Source of the DNA: BJHL01 sp040378885
Lineage (GTDB): Bacteria; Planctomycetota; Phycisphaerae; Phycisphaerales; UBA1924
Direction of reading: 5' to 3'
Assembly: GCA_046316615.1 (NCBI GenBank)
Contig: JBKDAN010000064.1
Span: 62,001 to 126,000 of the forward strand
Length of the DNA stretch: 64,000 nt
Notes under the pieces: model-generated
The model's database searches: none
Seen by the model: only the letters and a program-made list of their open reading frames with translations
What the model was told of the DNA's origin: nothing
Part shown: one piece after another, positions 43,385 to 52,098 of the stretch
How positions within the stretch are numbered: position 1 is the stretch's first letter
Layout of the letters: every line of letters begins with the position of its first letter
Program-made: the position numbers and the translations under genes

Positions 43385-44620
43385 ATGACTCGAACTGATT
43401 CCAAACAAGCTTTCCGCGATGAGGGGCATCAGACGATTCACACGCTGCGTCGGGCACTCACGAGTGTTTATGACGTGGTCGGTGCGAATCCGGCTGAGCC
43501 GCAGGAAGTCAGCCGCCGCTTCGGCCTCGACAAAATGCTCACGTGGCGGCTCTCTCGCCTTGTATGCGATGAGGACATTTGGGAAGCGATGTCGCATATG
43601 CCGCGTCGCCCGAGCCTGCAGATCTTCTGCGCCGCGATGACCAAAGCCGGCGTGCCCAAACGTCAGCTTGATGAAGTTGAAACGGCTTACAACGCTTTCG
43701 AGCAATTTGTCGACGCACACGCAGGTGATCGCGGCGTGCTGGAGATCATGGCGAGCGGCGCGACGCGAAAGCCGCCCGCACGCCGACTTGAGCAGTTCCG
43801 CCGCGAGGGCTTCCTGGCAAACGCCGCGATCTGGGGCGTGAGTGCAAAGACTCACGTCGCGTTCCGCGCGATGTATCCATCAGCGACCAAGCCAGGGTTT
43901 GTTGATCTTGTGACGATGGTGGGCCTCATCGACTTTCGCCGGCTCCGCGCCAACGTGTCGTGGGCCGCGGGCGGTCACGGTCGCTGGCGCACCACGCCGG
44001 GTAGCCCGGCGCCACAAGTGCCCCCAAGCGACCCGCTTGATTCGTCTGTGTCGCGAGATGATGTGCCACTGCTCAAAGAGTTCTGTAGTCAGCCGCTACC
44101 TGACATGCACAAGCGGACCGACGATCCGGACAATGATTTCTTCATGATCAGCCCCGGTCCGGTTGGCAACACGGCAGCCGCGACGGTCATTCTCGGATGG
44201 GTTGACCCTGCATCAGCACCGCTCCATGGCGATGTGGCCAACGACACGGGTGAGCACGGCTCGCGTATCAGCACCCCTGTCGAGTGCTTTGTGCACGACC
44301 TGTACGTGCACGAGTCGCTTGCATTCGCTCATGATGTGCGCGGGTTCATCTTCGGCCAGCTGCCGGGCGGCCCGCGCTACCCACACGGGGCAACAGATGA
44401 CACAGCGTTACCCGTGGGCGCCGAGATCGGCGATCTGGGGGTTGGTCCGCCGTCGATGCTGACGCCAGAAGTGCCGCACTATGAGCAGATGATTCGCTAT
44501 GCCCTTGAGCGTGTGGGCAAGTCGCCGGAAGAGTTCCGCGGCTTCCGCATGAAGCTGCGATACCCGCCGATTCCCAGCTTGTGCATTCTGCGTCACCCGT
44601 TGCTGCCACCCAATAAGTAA
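43385..44620 (+). CDS. Conserved hypothetical protein
   Basis: A 411-residue soluble protein. Residues 15-70 look like a helix-turn-helix region (SVYDVVGANPAEPQEVSRRFGLDKMLTWRLSRLV), which suggests DNA binding. The rest is mixed alpha/beta with WGVSAKTHVAFRAMYPS, FVDLVTMVGLIDFRRLR and a C-terminal HYEQMIRYALERVGKSPEEFRGFRMKLRYPPIPS. I do not recognise the family. AAGGG lies 5 bases before the ATG. The possible operator just upstream would suit an autoregulated regulator. It converges with ispD. Confidence 0.6.
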   Translation: MTRTDSKQAFRDEGHQTIHTLRRALTSVYDVVGANPAEPQEVSRRFGLDKMLTWRLSRLVCDEDIWEAMSHMPRRPSLQIFCAAMTKAGVPKRQLDEVETAYNAFEQFVDAHAGDRGVLEIMASGATRKPPARRLEQFRREGFLANAAIWGVSAKTHVAFRAMYPSATKPGFVDLVTMVGLIDFRRLRANVSWAAGGHGRWRTTPGSPAPQVPPSDPLDSSVSRDDVPLLKEFCSQPLPDMHKRTDDPDNDFFMISPGPVGNTAAATVILGWVDPASAPLHGDVANDTGEHGSRISTPVECFVHDLYVHESLAFAHDVRGFIFGQLPGGPRYPHGATDDTALPVGAEIGDLGVGPPSMLTPEVPHYEQMIRYALERVGKSPEEFRGFRMKLRYPPIPSLCILRHPLLPPNK

Positions 44621-44622
44621 GC

Positions 44623-45453
44623 TCAGAATCGCCGCATGGCGGCCTTGCCTTCGGGTTCTCTGAAGCCCATGACAGCTCGTGCAATCGTCAGATCGGCAGG
44701 CAGGGTGACTTTGACATTGGTGCTTTCGCCTTCCACGATCACGATGCGCTCGCCCGTGGCCTCGACGACGCTCGCATCGTCGGTGATGTGCGCGAACGCA
44801 GCAGGATCACCTGCTTGCAGCGGTGCGTAAGCCCGCTTGAGCAACTCACTGCGGAACACCTGCGGCGTTTGCACCAAGACCAAGCCCTTGCGGTCCACCG
44901 TTTCGCTCACGATGCGCAGCGGTGCTTTGCTGGCCGTGCTCTCACCCAGAATGCTCGCAACTGGATCATCGCCGCCGAAAGTCTCGCCGGTTTCTTTCGC
45001 TCGCTTCACGGTGTCGCTGCATGAAACCGCCGGCACCACTGCGGCGTGTGTCCGAGCTGCACGAAAGACACGAGCCAGCAAGGCAAACGAAACCGCAGGG
45101 CGAGCTGCATCGTGCACCGCGATATGTGTGCACTGCTCAGGCACGTGCGCCATCGCCGCAGCCACCGTCTGCCAGCGATAGGTCGGCCCGCCCTTTACCA
45201 GCTTTGCACCCAGAAGCGATAGGCGATCGCCGTGACGATCCGTGAATGCCGCAAAGTCAGCGTCGTCATGCGGCCCCGCGACCAGGATGCTCGCGATGGT
45301 GGCTTCGTCATCGTCGAACTTGGTAAAGGTCTCGACAGTGCGCTGGATCAGCGGCTTGCCACCCAGGTCTTCATCGAGTTTGTGACGAACCGCTCCCGCG
45401 GCTTGATAGCGAACACTGGCACCGGCGGCAGGCATGATGACGCAGATCTTCAT
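44623..45453 (-). CDS. ispD: 2-C-methyl-D-erythritol 4-phosphate cytidylyltransferase
   Basis: A 276-residue IspD, which makes CDP-methylerythritol in the MEP isoprenoid pathway. IMPAAGASVRYQ near residue 5 replaces the usual PAAGxGxRM, and HKLDEDLGGKPLIQRTVETF supplies the cytidylyl-binding lysine. HIAVHDAARPAVS near 130 and ITDDASVVEATG near 240 are also conserved. It is longer than the usual 225-240 residues because of insertions, so a diverged paralogue is possible. The frame upstream (to 45624) is Arg-rich and overlaps the next gene; ATG 45453 is used. Divergent from the GT39 gene by 41 bases. Confidence 0.85.
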   Translation of the reverse strand: MKICVIMPAAGASVRYQAAGAVRHKLDEDLGGKPLIQRTVETFTKFDDDEATIASILVAGPHDDADFAAFTDRHGDRLSLLGAKLVKGGPTYRWQTVAAAMAHVPEQCTHIAVHDAARPAVSFALLARVFRAARTHAAVVPAVSCSDTVKRAKETGETFGGDDPVASILGESTASKAPLRIVSETVDRKGLVLVQTPQVFRSELLKRAYAPLQAGDPAAFAHITDDASVVEATGERIVIVEGESTNVKVTLPADLTIARAVMGFREPEGKAAMRRF

Positions 45454-45494
45454 GCGGGCATTGTTGCCGCGTTCGTGCCTTCGTACGCTGGAGC

Positions 45495-47084
45495 GTGCGG
45501 CGATTGATCGCGTCTCCCATCTTGCAAGCGTGCGTTGTGCTGACGCTGGCGCTCGCTCTCTTCGTGCCGGGTCTTGGCACAAGCGGGTACGCCCACGCCG
45601 AAGCGTTTCGCGTGCAGCCCGCATACGAGATGATGCAGCGCGGCGACTACATCACCGTGCGACTGTTCGAGCAGGCGTATCTCCGCAAGCCGCCTGGCAT
45701 GCCTTGGGCAATCGCCCTGTCCACGTACATCTTCGGTGCCGGCGAGTTTGCGTCGCGCCTCGTCAGCGCCGTGGCGGTTGCAATTGGAGCACTCGTATCG
45801 CTCGCGTTTGTCAACCGCTGGTTTGGAAAGCCCTTCGGCTTGGTTGCTGGCTTGGCATTCGTGCTGGCTCCAGCGTTCTGGTGGTATCCACCGATTGCTC
45901 GCAGTGCGGAAATCGAGGCTCTGCACAACACGTTTGTTGCCATCGGTGCGTTATGCATCCTGCAAACGTTCATGCCCCTGCGCTTTGGCGAAACTCGCTC
46001 GTGGCTACGGACGCTGCTGCTCGCGTGCGCGACGACCTTGGGTGTGACGGGCGCGTTCTTCACCAAGGGACCGGCCGGCGTACCCGTGTTTGCAGGTGCG
46101 TGCCTTGCTGGCTACCTGCTGCGCATGCGTGCAACTGGAAACGCCGTATCGAATGTTCGCACGTGGATTGCAGCGCTCGCCCCATTTGGCATTGCCGCGG
46201 GCCTGCTTGTCTGGTGGGCGTGGGCGGCACACCGGCGCGTTGCGGGCGAGAGCATCGTGCTGGAGTCACCGACGCTTTTCCTCTTCCGTCCGCAGCAGTT
46301 GCTTGAGATCGCATCGCTGCCAGTTGCTGTGCTTATCGCCGCCCTGCCGACATCGCTCGGCGTTCTCGCGATTGCGTTCTATCGCTCCGGCATTGCGCTG
46401 CGCGCGGGCAACCCAGCGTCGGCGCGTGCGGCACTGGCATTGCTTCTCACCATTGGCTTTGCGATCTTGGGCTACATGCTGACCGGCGTGAGCAACAACC
46501 GTTACGCACTGCCCGCCGTCGCCCTCATGCCCGCGGCGTGCGGCGCGGCGGCATGGGTCCTCGTGTGGCGTGCACAGACGTTGACTGAGAGCGCACGAAA
46601 CGCTGAACACTCGCGACTCAAGCGATTCGCCCTAATACTCGTGACATTGCTCTTGGCAGGAGCGGTCTTCAGTGCGTGGTATGGCGAACATCGTCGTAAC
46701 ACGCGCACGAGCGGAAAGGCCTTTGGCGTCGAATTGGGCGAGTACTTAACGCGTCCTGCGGAGCTGTGGGCGGACCAAGTCATCGATACCCGGCCCGAAG
46801 TCGTCATGGCGGCGGTTGATATTGCTCGGACGCACAACATCGCCATACGCGCTCGCTGGATGCCCGTTTCGCTGTGGCGACGCGAACACGGCGAGGCGAG
46901 CGTGCCCATGCCTCCTGTTGGTTCTTACGTGCTGCTTCGCACCGATGATCTGCCTCGTCGCGATCAGTACGAACTTGACGAAGAGCACGAGTATGCACAC
47001 GTCATGCCTCGCTTGCGTGAGGTTCACCGGGGCATGGTGCACAATTTCGAGTACCGCCTTTACGAAGTCATCGCAAGCGACTGA
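45495..47084 (+). CDS. Polytopic glycosyltransferase, GT39/ArnT-like
   Basis: A 529-residue membrane protein starting at GTG 45495 with GGAG just upstream. The N-terminal helix is followed by AEAFRVQPAYEMMQRGDYITVRLFEQAYLRKPPGMPWAIAL; the conserved acidic residue and K-PPG motif of the ArnT/PMT family are present (KPPGMPW). About 11-12 membrane helices follow, then a C-terminal soluble domain of about 150 residues. Such enzymes move sugars from polyprenyl-phosphate donors to lipid or protein acceptors in the periplasm. Acceptor unknown. Confidence 0.85.
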   Translation: MRRLIASPILQACVVLTLALALFVPGLGTSGYAHAEAFRVQPAYEMMQRGDYITVRLFEQAYLRKPPGMPWAIALSTYIFGAGEFASRLVSAVAVAIGALVSLAFVNRWFGKPFGLVAGLAFVLAPAFWWYPPIARSAEIEALHNTFVAIGALCILQTFMPLRFGETRSWLRTLLLACATTLGVTGAFFTKGPAGVPVFAGACLAGYLLRMRATGNAVSNVRTWIAALAPFGIAAGLLVWWAWAAHRRVAGESIVLESPTLFLFRPQQLLEIASLPVAVLIAALPTSLGVLAIAFYRSGIALRAGNPASARAALALLLTIGFAILGYMLTGVSNNRYALPAVALMPAACGAAAWVLVWRAQTLTESARNAEHSRLKRFALILVTLLLAGAVFSAWYGEHRRNTRTSGKAFGVELGEYLTRPAELWADQVIDTRPEVVMAAVDIARTHNIAIRARWMPVSLWRREHGEASVPMPPVGSYVLLRTDDLPRRDQYELDEEHEYAHVMPRLREVHRGMVHNFEYRLYEVIASD

Positions 47085-47116
47085 TCAGTGTGCGTGTGTG
47101 AACAGTGCCCGTCCAC

Positions 47117-48763
47117 TCAGCGGCGTGACATGATGTTCACACGTTCCGCCGCACGCACGCTTGCAGCCACGAGACCGCGATCGGTGTTGTCTGCCACGCC
47201 GCTACGGTTGATGTCTTTGGCTGCGTTGCCCGCGGGCAGAGCTTCCCACGCGTAGAGATCGTCGGTCGTCACGCGAGAATCGCCATTTAGATTCTCGTTG
47301 CTGCGACTCATGCGAGCAAGCGGGTCCCCCACTGGCATCTGCATCCAACTGAGTGCGGGAGTGCTCATCCAAGCTGCTTCCGCAAAGCTCACGTTACCCA
47401 GCACAAACTGCTGGACCATGGGCAGGTTGTCAGGCACGCTATCTGCAAGCGGTTCCCACACATTGGTCAGAGCGAAGGTGCCGCCAGCCGCGAGGAAATC
47501 GGTGGCTTGCTGCTGCGGCGCGAAGCCCAACTGCCCCAGCCCGCCAAAGTCACGCCCGTTGAAGCTCTCGATGGTGTTGAAGATCGCGCCCGGCGCGTAG
47601 TTGTAGCTCGTGGCGTACACCGTGCCGCTGCTGCCGCCAGCCGCCAGCGTGGGCACACCGTTGTGGTTGCTGCCGTAGCTCGCGACCAGCAGCACGGGGT
47701 TGTTCACCAGCACGCCTTGGCCAGCGGTAAACGCGAGATTGGGCCCAACGAAAAAGTTCGCTGCCCCGGCGTTGTTGTCGTATCGCACATTCGCAGGCAA
47801 ACTGGGAAAGGCGAACGAGAATCGCCGGTCATTCGTGAGCGCGGTGACACAGTCTTCGTAGTCATCGCCGCCCAGCAACGCGGGAAACACGGCAGAGCCT
47901 GCAGCGATGTTGTCAAAGTCCGCGCCGTCTTCGTCAAAGAGCAAGGCCGCGGTGTTGGTATTCACCAGAATGTTCTGCGAGCGATCGATCATCGCACGCA
48001 CATCAGCAACAGTTCGCCCGTCCAGTCGCGTCACCAGATACAGATCAGCCGGGTTCAGTCGTGTTGCCGCACCTGCTGCGCCAGAGGTTGACCACGTGGG
48101 CCCCGTGCCTGACGGCGTGAGCGGCTTGCTGGTCGTGATGTTGACGTTGCTGAGCGTGCTGACACCGCGAGTCGAACGCCAGAACGGATTGACAATCAGT
48201 CCGTCCGCACGCGAATCACTCGCATTGCCCGCTTCGCCTTGCGTCAGATCCTGCCAGAGCAGCGCGAGTTCGCTCTCAACGCTCGCACTCGTGCAGTCGT
48301 TGGCTGACAACTCGGGAATGAACTGATTGGCGCCGCTGCCCGGAAAGTCAGCGTTGGAGGGAACGTCGGTGTCGAGCACGCGATGCGGCAGCCCCTTCGT
48401 GGTCACTATCGCACGGATACGCAGCGTCAGGTTGTTTGACGAGAGATACGCCCGCAGCGGATCGCGGATCTTGACACGGAAGTCAACCTCGGGCACGCTC
48501 CCCGGCGCGTTGAAACCGGCGCCGATCGCCGCCATGTTGACCACGTGCACGCCAGGCCGTACACCCGCGAAGCCGCCCGCTCCGCCGGGCACTTTGCGAC
48601 TGCCCGCGTAGTACTCTGCGACAGCCAACGAATCCGGCACACGGGAGTCGTACACCACCAGCACCTGATCTTCAGCCAATTGCGCGCAGGCCGATGTCAC
48701 GCTCGCTGCGCACATCGCTGCTGCGACCAAGGTCCACGCCACGCTCGTCTTGGGCTTGCTCAT
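47117..48763 (-). CDS. TIGR03790 family secreted protein with C-terminal dockerin
   Basis: A 548-residue exported protein. Signal peptide about 1-28 (ending TSACAQ). The N-terminal half has VLVVYDSRVPDSLAVAEYYAGSRKVPG, as in TIGR03790. Segments IRAIVTTKGLPHRV and VGPNLAFTAGQGVLVNNPVLLVASYGSNHNGV follow, and PVGDPLARM near 480 is typical. The last 55 residues form two dockerin-type EF-hands (NLNGDSRVTTDDLYAW and DINRSGVADNTDRG). The role is unknown; the dockerin suggests docking to a cohesin. This is a different module from the Cys-bounded tag elsewhere in the window. Confidence 0.78.
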   Translation of the reverse strand: MSKPKTSVAWTLVAAAMCAASVTSACAQLAEDQVLVVYDSRVPDSLAVAEYYAGSRKVPGGAGGFAGVRPGVHVVNMAAIGAGFNAPGSVPEVDFRVKIRDPLRAYLSSNNLTLRIRAIVTTKGLPHRVLDTDVPSNADFPGSGANQFIPELSANDCTSASVESELALLWQDLTQGEAGNASDSRADGLIVNPFWRSTRGVSTLSNVNITTSKPLTPSGTGPTWSTSGAAGAATRLNPADLYLVTRLDGRTVADVRAMIDRSQNILVNTNTAALLFDEDGADFDNIAAGSAVFPALLGGDDYEDCVTALTNDRRFSFAFPSLPANVRYDNNAGAANFFVGPNLAFTAGQGVLVNNPVLLVASYGSNHNGVPTLAAGGSSGTVYATSYNYAPGAIFNTIESFNGRDFGGLGQLGFAPQQQATDFLAAGGTFALTNVWEPLADSVPDNLPMVQQFVLGNVSFAEAAWMSTPALSWMQMPVGDPLARMSRSNENLNGDSRVTTDDLYAWEALPAGNAAKDINRSGVADNTDRGLVAASVRAAERVNIMSRR

Positions 48764-48829
48764 CACGCTACTTTCTGGAAACGGCACGAAACGGTAAAGG
48801 CAATCGCAGTTGATTGTCTGCCTGTTCGA

Positions 48830-49192
48830 ATGGCGGGTACGGCGATGTTGCACAAGAAATCACCCGCGCAGACAGAACTCCCGGGAAAGTCCGAAAAGGT
48901 ACCGGCCACGTCCCTGACATGGATCGCCGCACGGACACCCGACCATGTTGACATACGCCTCAAGGTCGTGCCGGGTAGTCGCAAGGACGAGATCGTCGGG
49001 ACGTACGGCGATCGGCTCAAGTTGAAAGTCGCCGCCCCACCGGAGGACGGCAAGGCCAACGCAGCAGTGTGCCGGCTGCTCGCGGCAGCGCTCGGAATCT
49101 CGCCGAGGGACGTACAGATCATCTCCGGCGCGACAAACCCTGAAAAGGTCGCTCGCGTCGCGGGTCGCCCCGCGCTGGACAAACTTCACTAG
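48830..49192 (+). CDS. DUF167 family protein (YggU-like)
   Basis: A 120-residue small protein of the DUF167 family. The motif IRLKVVPGSRKDEIVG is typical, with LKLKVAAPPEDGKANAAVCRLLAAALG and the C-terminal VQIISGATNPEKVARV. Family function is not established. It is divergent from the TIGR03790 gene by 66 bases. The frame is open much further upstream, antisense to that gene; ATG 48830 or 48845 are reasonable starts. Confidence 0.85.
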   Translation: MAGTAMLHKKSPAQTELPGKSEKVPATSLTWIAARTPDHVDIRLKVVPGSRKDEIVGTYGDRLKLKVAAPPEDGKANAAVCRLLAAALGISPRDVQIISGATNPEKVARVAGRPALDKLH

Positions 49193-49212
49193 CGAACCGC
49201 ATCCCGCACGAC

Positions 49213-49653
49213 TCAAGGGCGTGCTTTGCCGCCCACGGTCACAAAGCTCACCAGCTCACGCGCGCCCACCTCGCCGGTTTCGAGCTGCACGAATACCACG
49301 TCATCGGGAATCTCGCGTGCGAAGAAGCCGCCGCCGCGGAACTGCTCGCCGAACTCGTCATAGAACTCGTTGAGGTCGAGCGTCAGCGTCTCGCCGGACT
49401 TCCAACTGTCAATTATGCGTCCGAAGCGCTTGTTGAGCCACAACGTCGAGGGGCCGAAGTCACGCGTGGTGGAGTTGGTTGCGCTCAGCTTGCGACCGTC
49501 GCGGAAGACCTGCACATCGAGAGCGGCGCCGCGCGGCAGTTGCTGCGGATAGATGCGCACGTTGGCGGCATCTCGCTGCGCGGCGGAACACGCAGCGAGC
49601 GACAGGGTGGCGGCGAGCAGCGAGAAGGTGGCAACGCGGGCGAGCAGGTTCAT
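49213..49653 (-). CDS. Small hypothetical lipoprotein
   Basis: A 146-residue predicted lipoprotein from ATG 49653 (MNLLARVATFSLLAATLSL), lipobox LAAC near residue 23. The mature part has VRIYPQQLPRGAALDVQVFRDGRKLSATNSTTRDFGPSTLWLNKRFG and a C-terminal LVSFVTVGG strand. It has the look of a single beta-sandwich. No family recognised. It converges with the DUF167 gene. Confidence 0.7.
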   Translation of the reverse strand: MNLLARVATFSLLAATLSLAACSAAQRDAANVRIYPQQLPRGAALDVQVFRDGRKLSATNSTTRDFGPSTLWLNKRFGRIIDSWKSGETLTLDLNEFYDEFGEQFRGGGFFAREIPDDVVFVQLETGEVGARELVSFVTVGGKARP

Positions 49654-49736
49654 GGGGGATGATAAAGCGATAAAGCTGGAAAGCGAAAAGTGAAAATCAG
49701 GATCAGCGGGACGGTCGCCAAGGCACCCGGCTGAGA

Positions 49737-50228
49737 TCAATCAAGCATCCAATAGACATGCGGCGATAGCGCGAAGCTGGCAAAGAACACCACCGGCCCC
49801 AGCAACCCCAGGCAGCCGTACAGAATCCACATCCGCCACTTTCGCTTGGCTCCCGTCGCAATCGCGGTGAGCGATGTCATCACGGCAACGACTACGGCAA
49901 AGAGCCCGAGAAAAATGCTCATCCAAAACAGCTCATCAAAGGGCAATGCAAGCGTGAGGCCCTTTGGATCGTCCAACATTGGCACGGGCCAGCGCCCGAG
50001 TTCTTGATGAGCATCGAGCGCGGCGAGCCAGGCGAACAGCGTGGGCGAGACAAGCACGAGATTGCTCGTGAGGAGCAGTATCCACAGCACTTTGCCGCGG
50101 CCCGCAAGTGCGTCGGCTGACATCGTGCGGTACGACCGCGGGTTCGCCGGGTCGAATGCTTCGCCGCACTCCGGGCACACCCCCGCAGGCAACCCATCCA
50201 GCCTGTAGTTGCACAGCATGCAGTGCAT
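49737..50228 (-). CDS. Zinc-ribbon membrane protein
   Basis: A 163-residue protein beginning MHCMLCNYRLDGLPAGVCPECGEAF, a C-x-x-C...C-P-E-C-G rubredoxin-like zinc ribbon. It then has three membrane helices (ILLLTSNLVLVSPTLFAWLAAL, FWMSIFLGLFAVVVAVMTSL, WILYGCLGLLGPVVFFASFAL). Many small proteins of this layout occur in Planctomycetes; function is unknown. The gene begins 48 bases from the divergent FHA kinase gene, whose in-frame upstream start codons overlap it, so the two probably share a promoter region. Confidence 0.75.
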   Translation of the reverse strand: MHCMLCNYRLDGLPAGVCPECGEAFDPANPRSYRTMSADALAGRGKVLWILLLTSNLVLVSPTLFAWLAALDAHQELGRWPVPMLDDPKGLTLALPFDELFWMSIFLGLFAVVVAVMTSLTAIATGAKRKWRMWILYGCLGLLGPVVFFASFALSPHVYWMLD

Positions 50229-50276
50229 CACGCATCGTACCGGCGTCGTTTGCAACTTCCGCTCGTACGCTTCGGC

Positions 50277-52016
50277 ATGCTTGTCTTGTCCGTCATCCAA
50301 GGCCCTGGCAAAGGCAAGACGTTCAACTTGCCCAATCACGAGCCGCAACTGCTGGGACGCAGCAGCGAGGCACTGCCAATTGATGACAACGCCATCTCGC
50401 GCAGGCATGCGGAACTGACGCCCGACGATGGCGTGTGGTACATTCGCGACCTTGAAAGCCAGAACGGCACCTACGTGAACGGCACCCGTATCTGGCAGCG
50501 CGAACGCCTGCGCCCGGGCGATCAGATTCGGGTGGGCCAAAGCGTGCTGGTCTTTGGCGTGACGGAAACCAAAGCAGCTGAGAGCGTGCGCGTGGTGGGA
50601 AAGGACCGCGTGACGCCAACCGTCGAGCGTTCACTGCCCAGCTACGCGCTCTCTGAGAAATCACTGTCGCAAAACGACAAGAAAGACAGCAAGCCCAAGC
50701 ACAACCCCAATGAAGACTCGGTGATTCTCTCCGAACCTGAGCCCCGCGCTGCGGCGATGGATCACCTGCGCATCATCTATCGCCTGACGAGCATGCTGAC
50801 CGAGCGCGTGATGGACCGCGCGCAGTTGCTCGAAGGTGTGATGGATCTGGTCTTCAGCGAATTTCACCCGCAGCGCGGCTGCATCATGCTGGTTGATGAG
50901 ACCAACGACCAGAGGTATCTGCCCGCCGCCGTGCGATATCGAGACGCCGTACTCGCGCTCGAAGATCAGAAGATCCACGTTTCCCGCACGATTCTGCAGC
51001 ACGTCATCACCAAGAGTGAAGGCATCCTGAGCAGTAACGCCATGACAGACCCGCGTTTTGCGAAAGGCGACAGCGTGCAAAGGCTGAGCATCCGCAGCGC
51101 GATCTGTTCACCCATTCGCTTTCGCGACAAGACCTACGGCGCGATTTACATCGACAGCAGCGTGGCCAACTACACGTTTACCGCCGAACAGCTTGCACTC
51201 ATGAACGCAGTCGGCCAGCACGCGGGGCTGGCGCTCGCCAACGCGCAGCTCTACCAGGAAAAGCTGCAAGCCGAGCGCCTCGCCGCGATTGGCGAAACCG
51301 TCGCGACCCTGAGCCACAGCATCAAGAACATCTTGCAGGGTTTGCGAGGCGGCGCGGATGTCGTGGAGATGGGCCTCAGCAAAGATGATCTCAAGCTGGC
51401 CAAGGGCGGCTGGCCCATTCTGCATCGCAACCTTTCGCGCATCGTCAGCCTCACGCTCAACATGCTCGCATTCTCACGTCAGCGACGTATCGAGCCCGAG
51501 CTTGCCCAGCTCAGCGGCATCATCGATGATTGCGTGGAGATTCTCGAGCCGCAGACGCGCAGCAAGCAGGTTGCGTTGGTGGTCGATATCGACAGTGAAG
51601 TGCCGCCCGTGCCCATTGACCCGCCGCTTCTGCACCAAGCGCTTATGAATCTGATGACCAACGCGATTGAAGCCGTCAAACCCGAAGAAGGCATCGTGAC
51701 GGTGCGTGTGGTCTACCGCCCGCAAGGTGCGACACGCGCCAATGGCACCACCGTCAGTCACGCTGAAGTTGACATCGCCATCATCGACAACGGCCCGGGC
51801 ATTCCGCAAGCCAAGCAGCGCTGGATCTTCGAGCCTTTCCACACGACCAAGGGCGTGAAAGGCACGGGCCTTGGTCTCGCCGTCGCCAAGCGAGTCGCCC
51901 AGCAGCACGGCGGCGCACTCACGCTGCTGAGTGACGAAGGCAAAGGCGCGACCTTCCGCATGGTGCTACCCGCCGATGGCAGCAGCATGCTCGACCCCAG
52001 CGCAACACACACATGA
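50277..52016 (+). CDS. FHA-GAF histidine kinase
   Basis: A 579-residue soluble sensor kinase. The FHA domain is at about 1-95, with GRSSEALPIDDNAISRRH and NGTYVNG, and would bind phosphothreonine. A charged linker follows to 160, then a GAF domain (about 165-325: LVFSEFHPQRGCIMLVDE, ICSPIRFRDKTYGAIYIDS). The kinase core follows: H-box with phospho-acceptor H347 (ATLSHSIKN), N-box N462 (MTNAIEAV), DNGPGIP 504-510, GTGLGLA 529-535. No membrane helix, so it probably senses an intracellular or kinase-relayed signal. No partner response regulator lies next to it. Confidence 0.92.
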   Translation: MLVLSVIQGPGKGKTFNLPNHEPQLLGRSSEALPIDDNAISRRHAELTPDDGVWYIRDLESQNGTYVNGTRIWQRERLRPGDQIRVGQSVLVFGVTETKAAESVRVVGKDRVTPTVERSLPSYALSEKSLSQNDKKDSKPKHNPNEDSVILSEPEPRAAAMDHLRIIYRLTSMLTERVMDRAQLLEGVMDLVFSEFHPQRGCIMLVDETNDQRYLPAAVRYRDAVLALEDQKIHVSRTILQHVITKSEGILSSNAMTDPRFAKGDSVQRLSIRSAICSPIRFRDKTYGAIYIDSSVANYTFTAEQLALMNAVGQHAGLALANAQLYQEKLQAERLAAIGETVATLSHSIKNILQGLRGGADVVEMGLSKDDLKLAKGGWPILHRNLSRIVSLTLNMLAFSRQRRIEPELAQLSGIIDDCVEILEPQTRSKQVALVVDIDSEVPPVPIDPPLLHQALMNLMTNAIEAVKPEEGIVTVRVVYRPQGATRANGTTVSHAEVDIAIIDNGPGIPQAKQRWIFEPFHTTKGVKGTGLGLAVAKRVAQQHGGALTLLSDEGKGATFRMVLPADGSSMLDPSATHT

Positions 52017-52098
52017 CGATTGGTGGCTGGCCTCTCCGGGGCGGGCGCATTATCTTCAACTCTGTTCGTATCTTTCCGCGTCTCATCGGGCATCCCTC

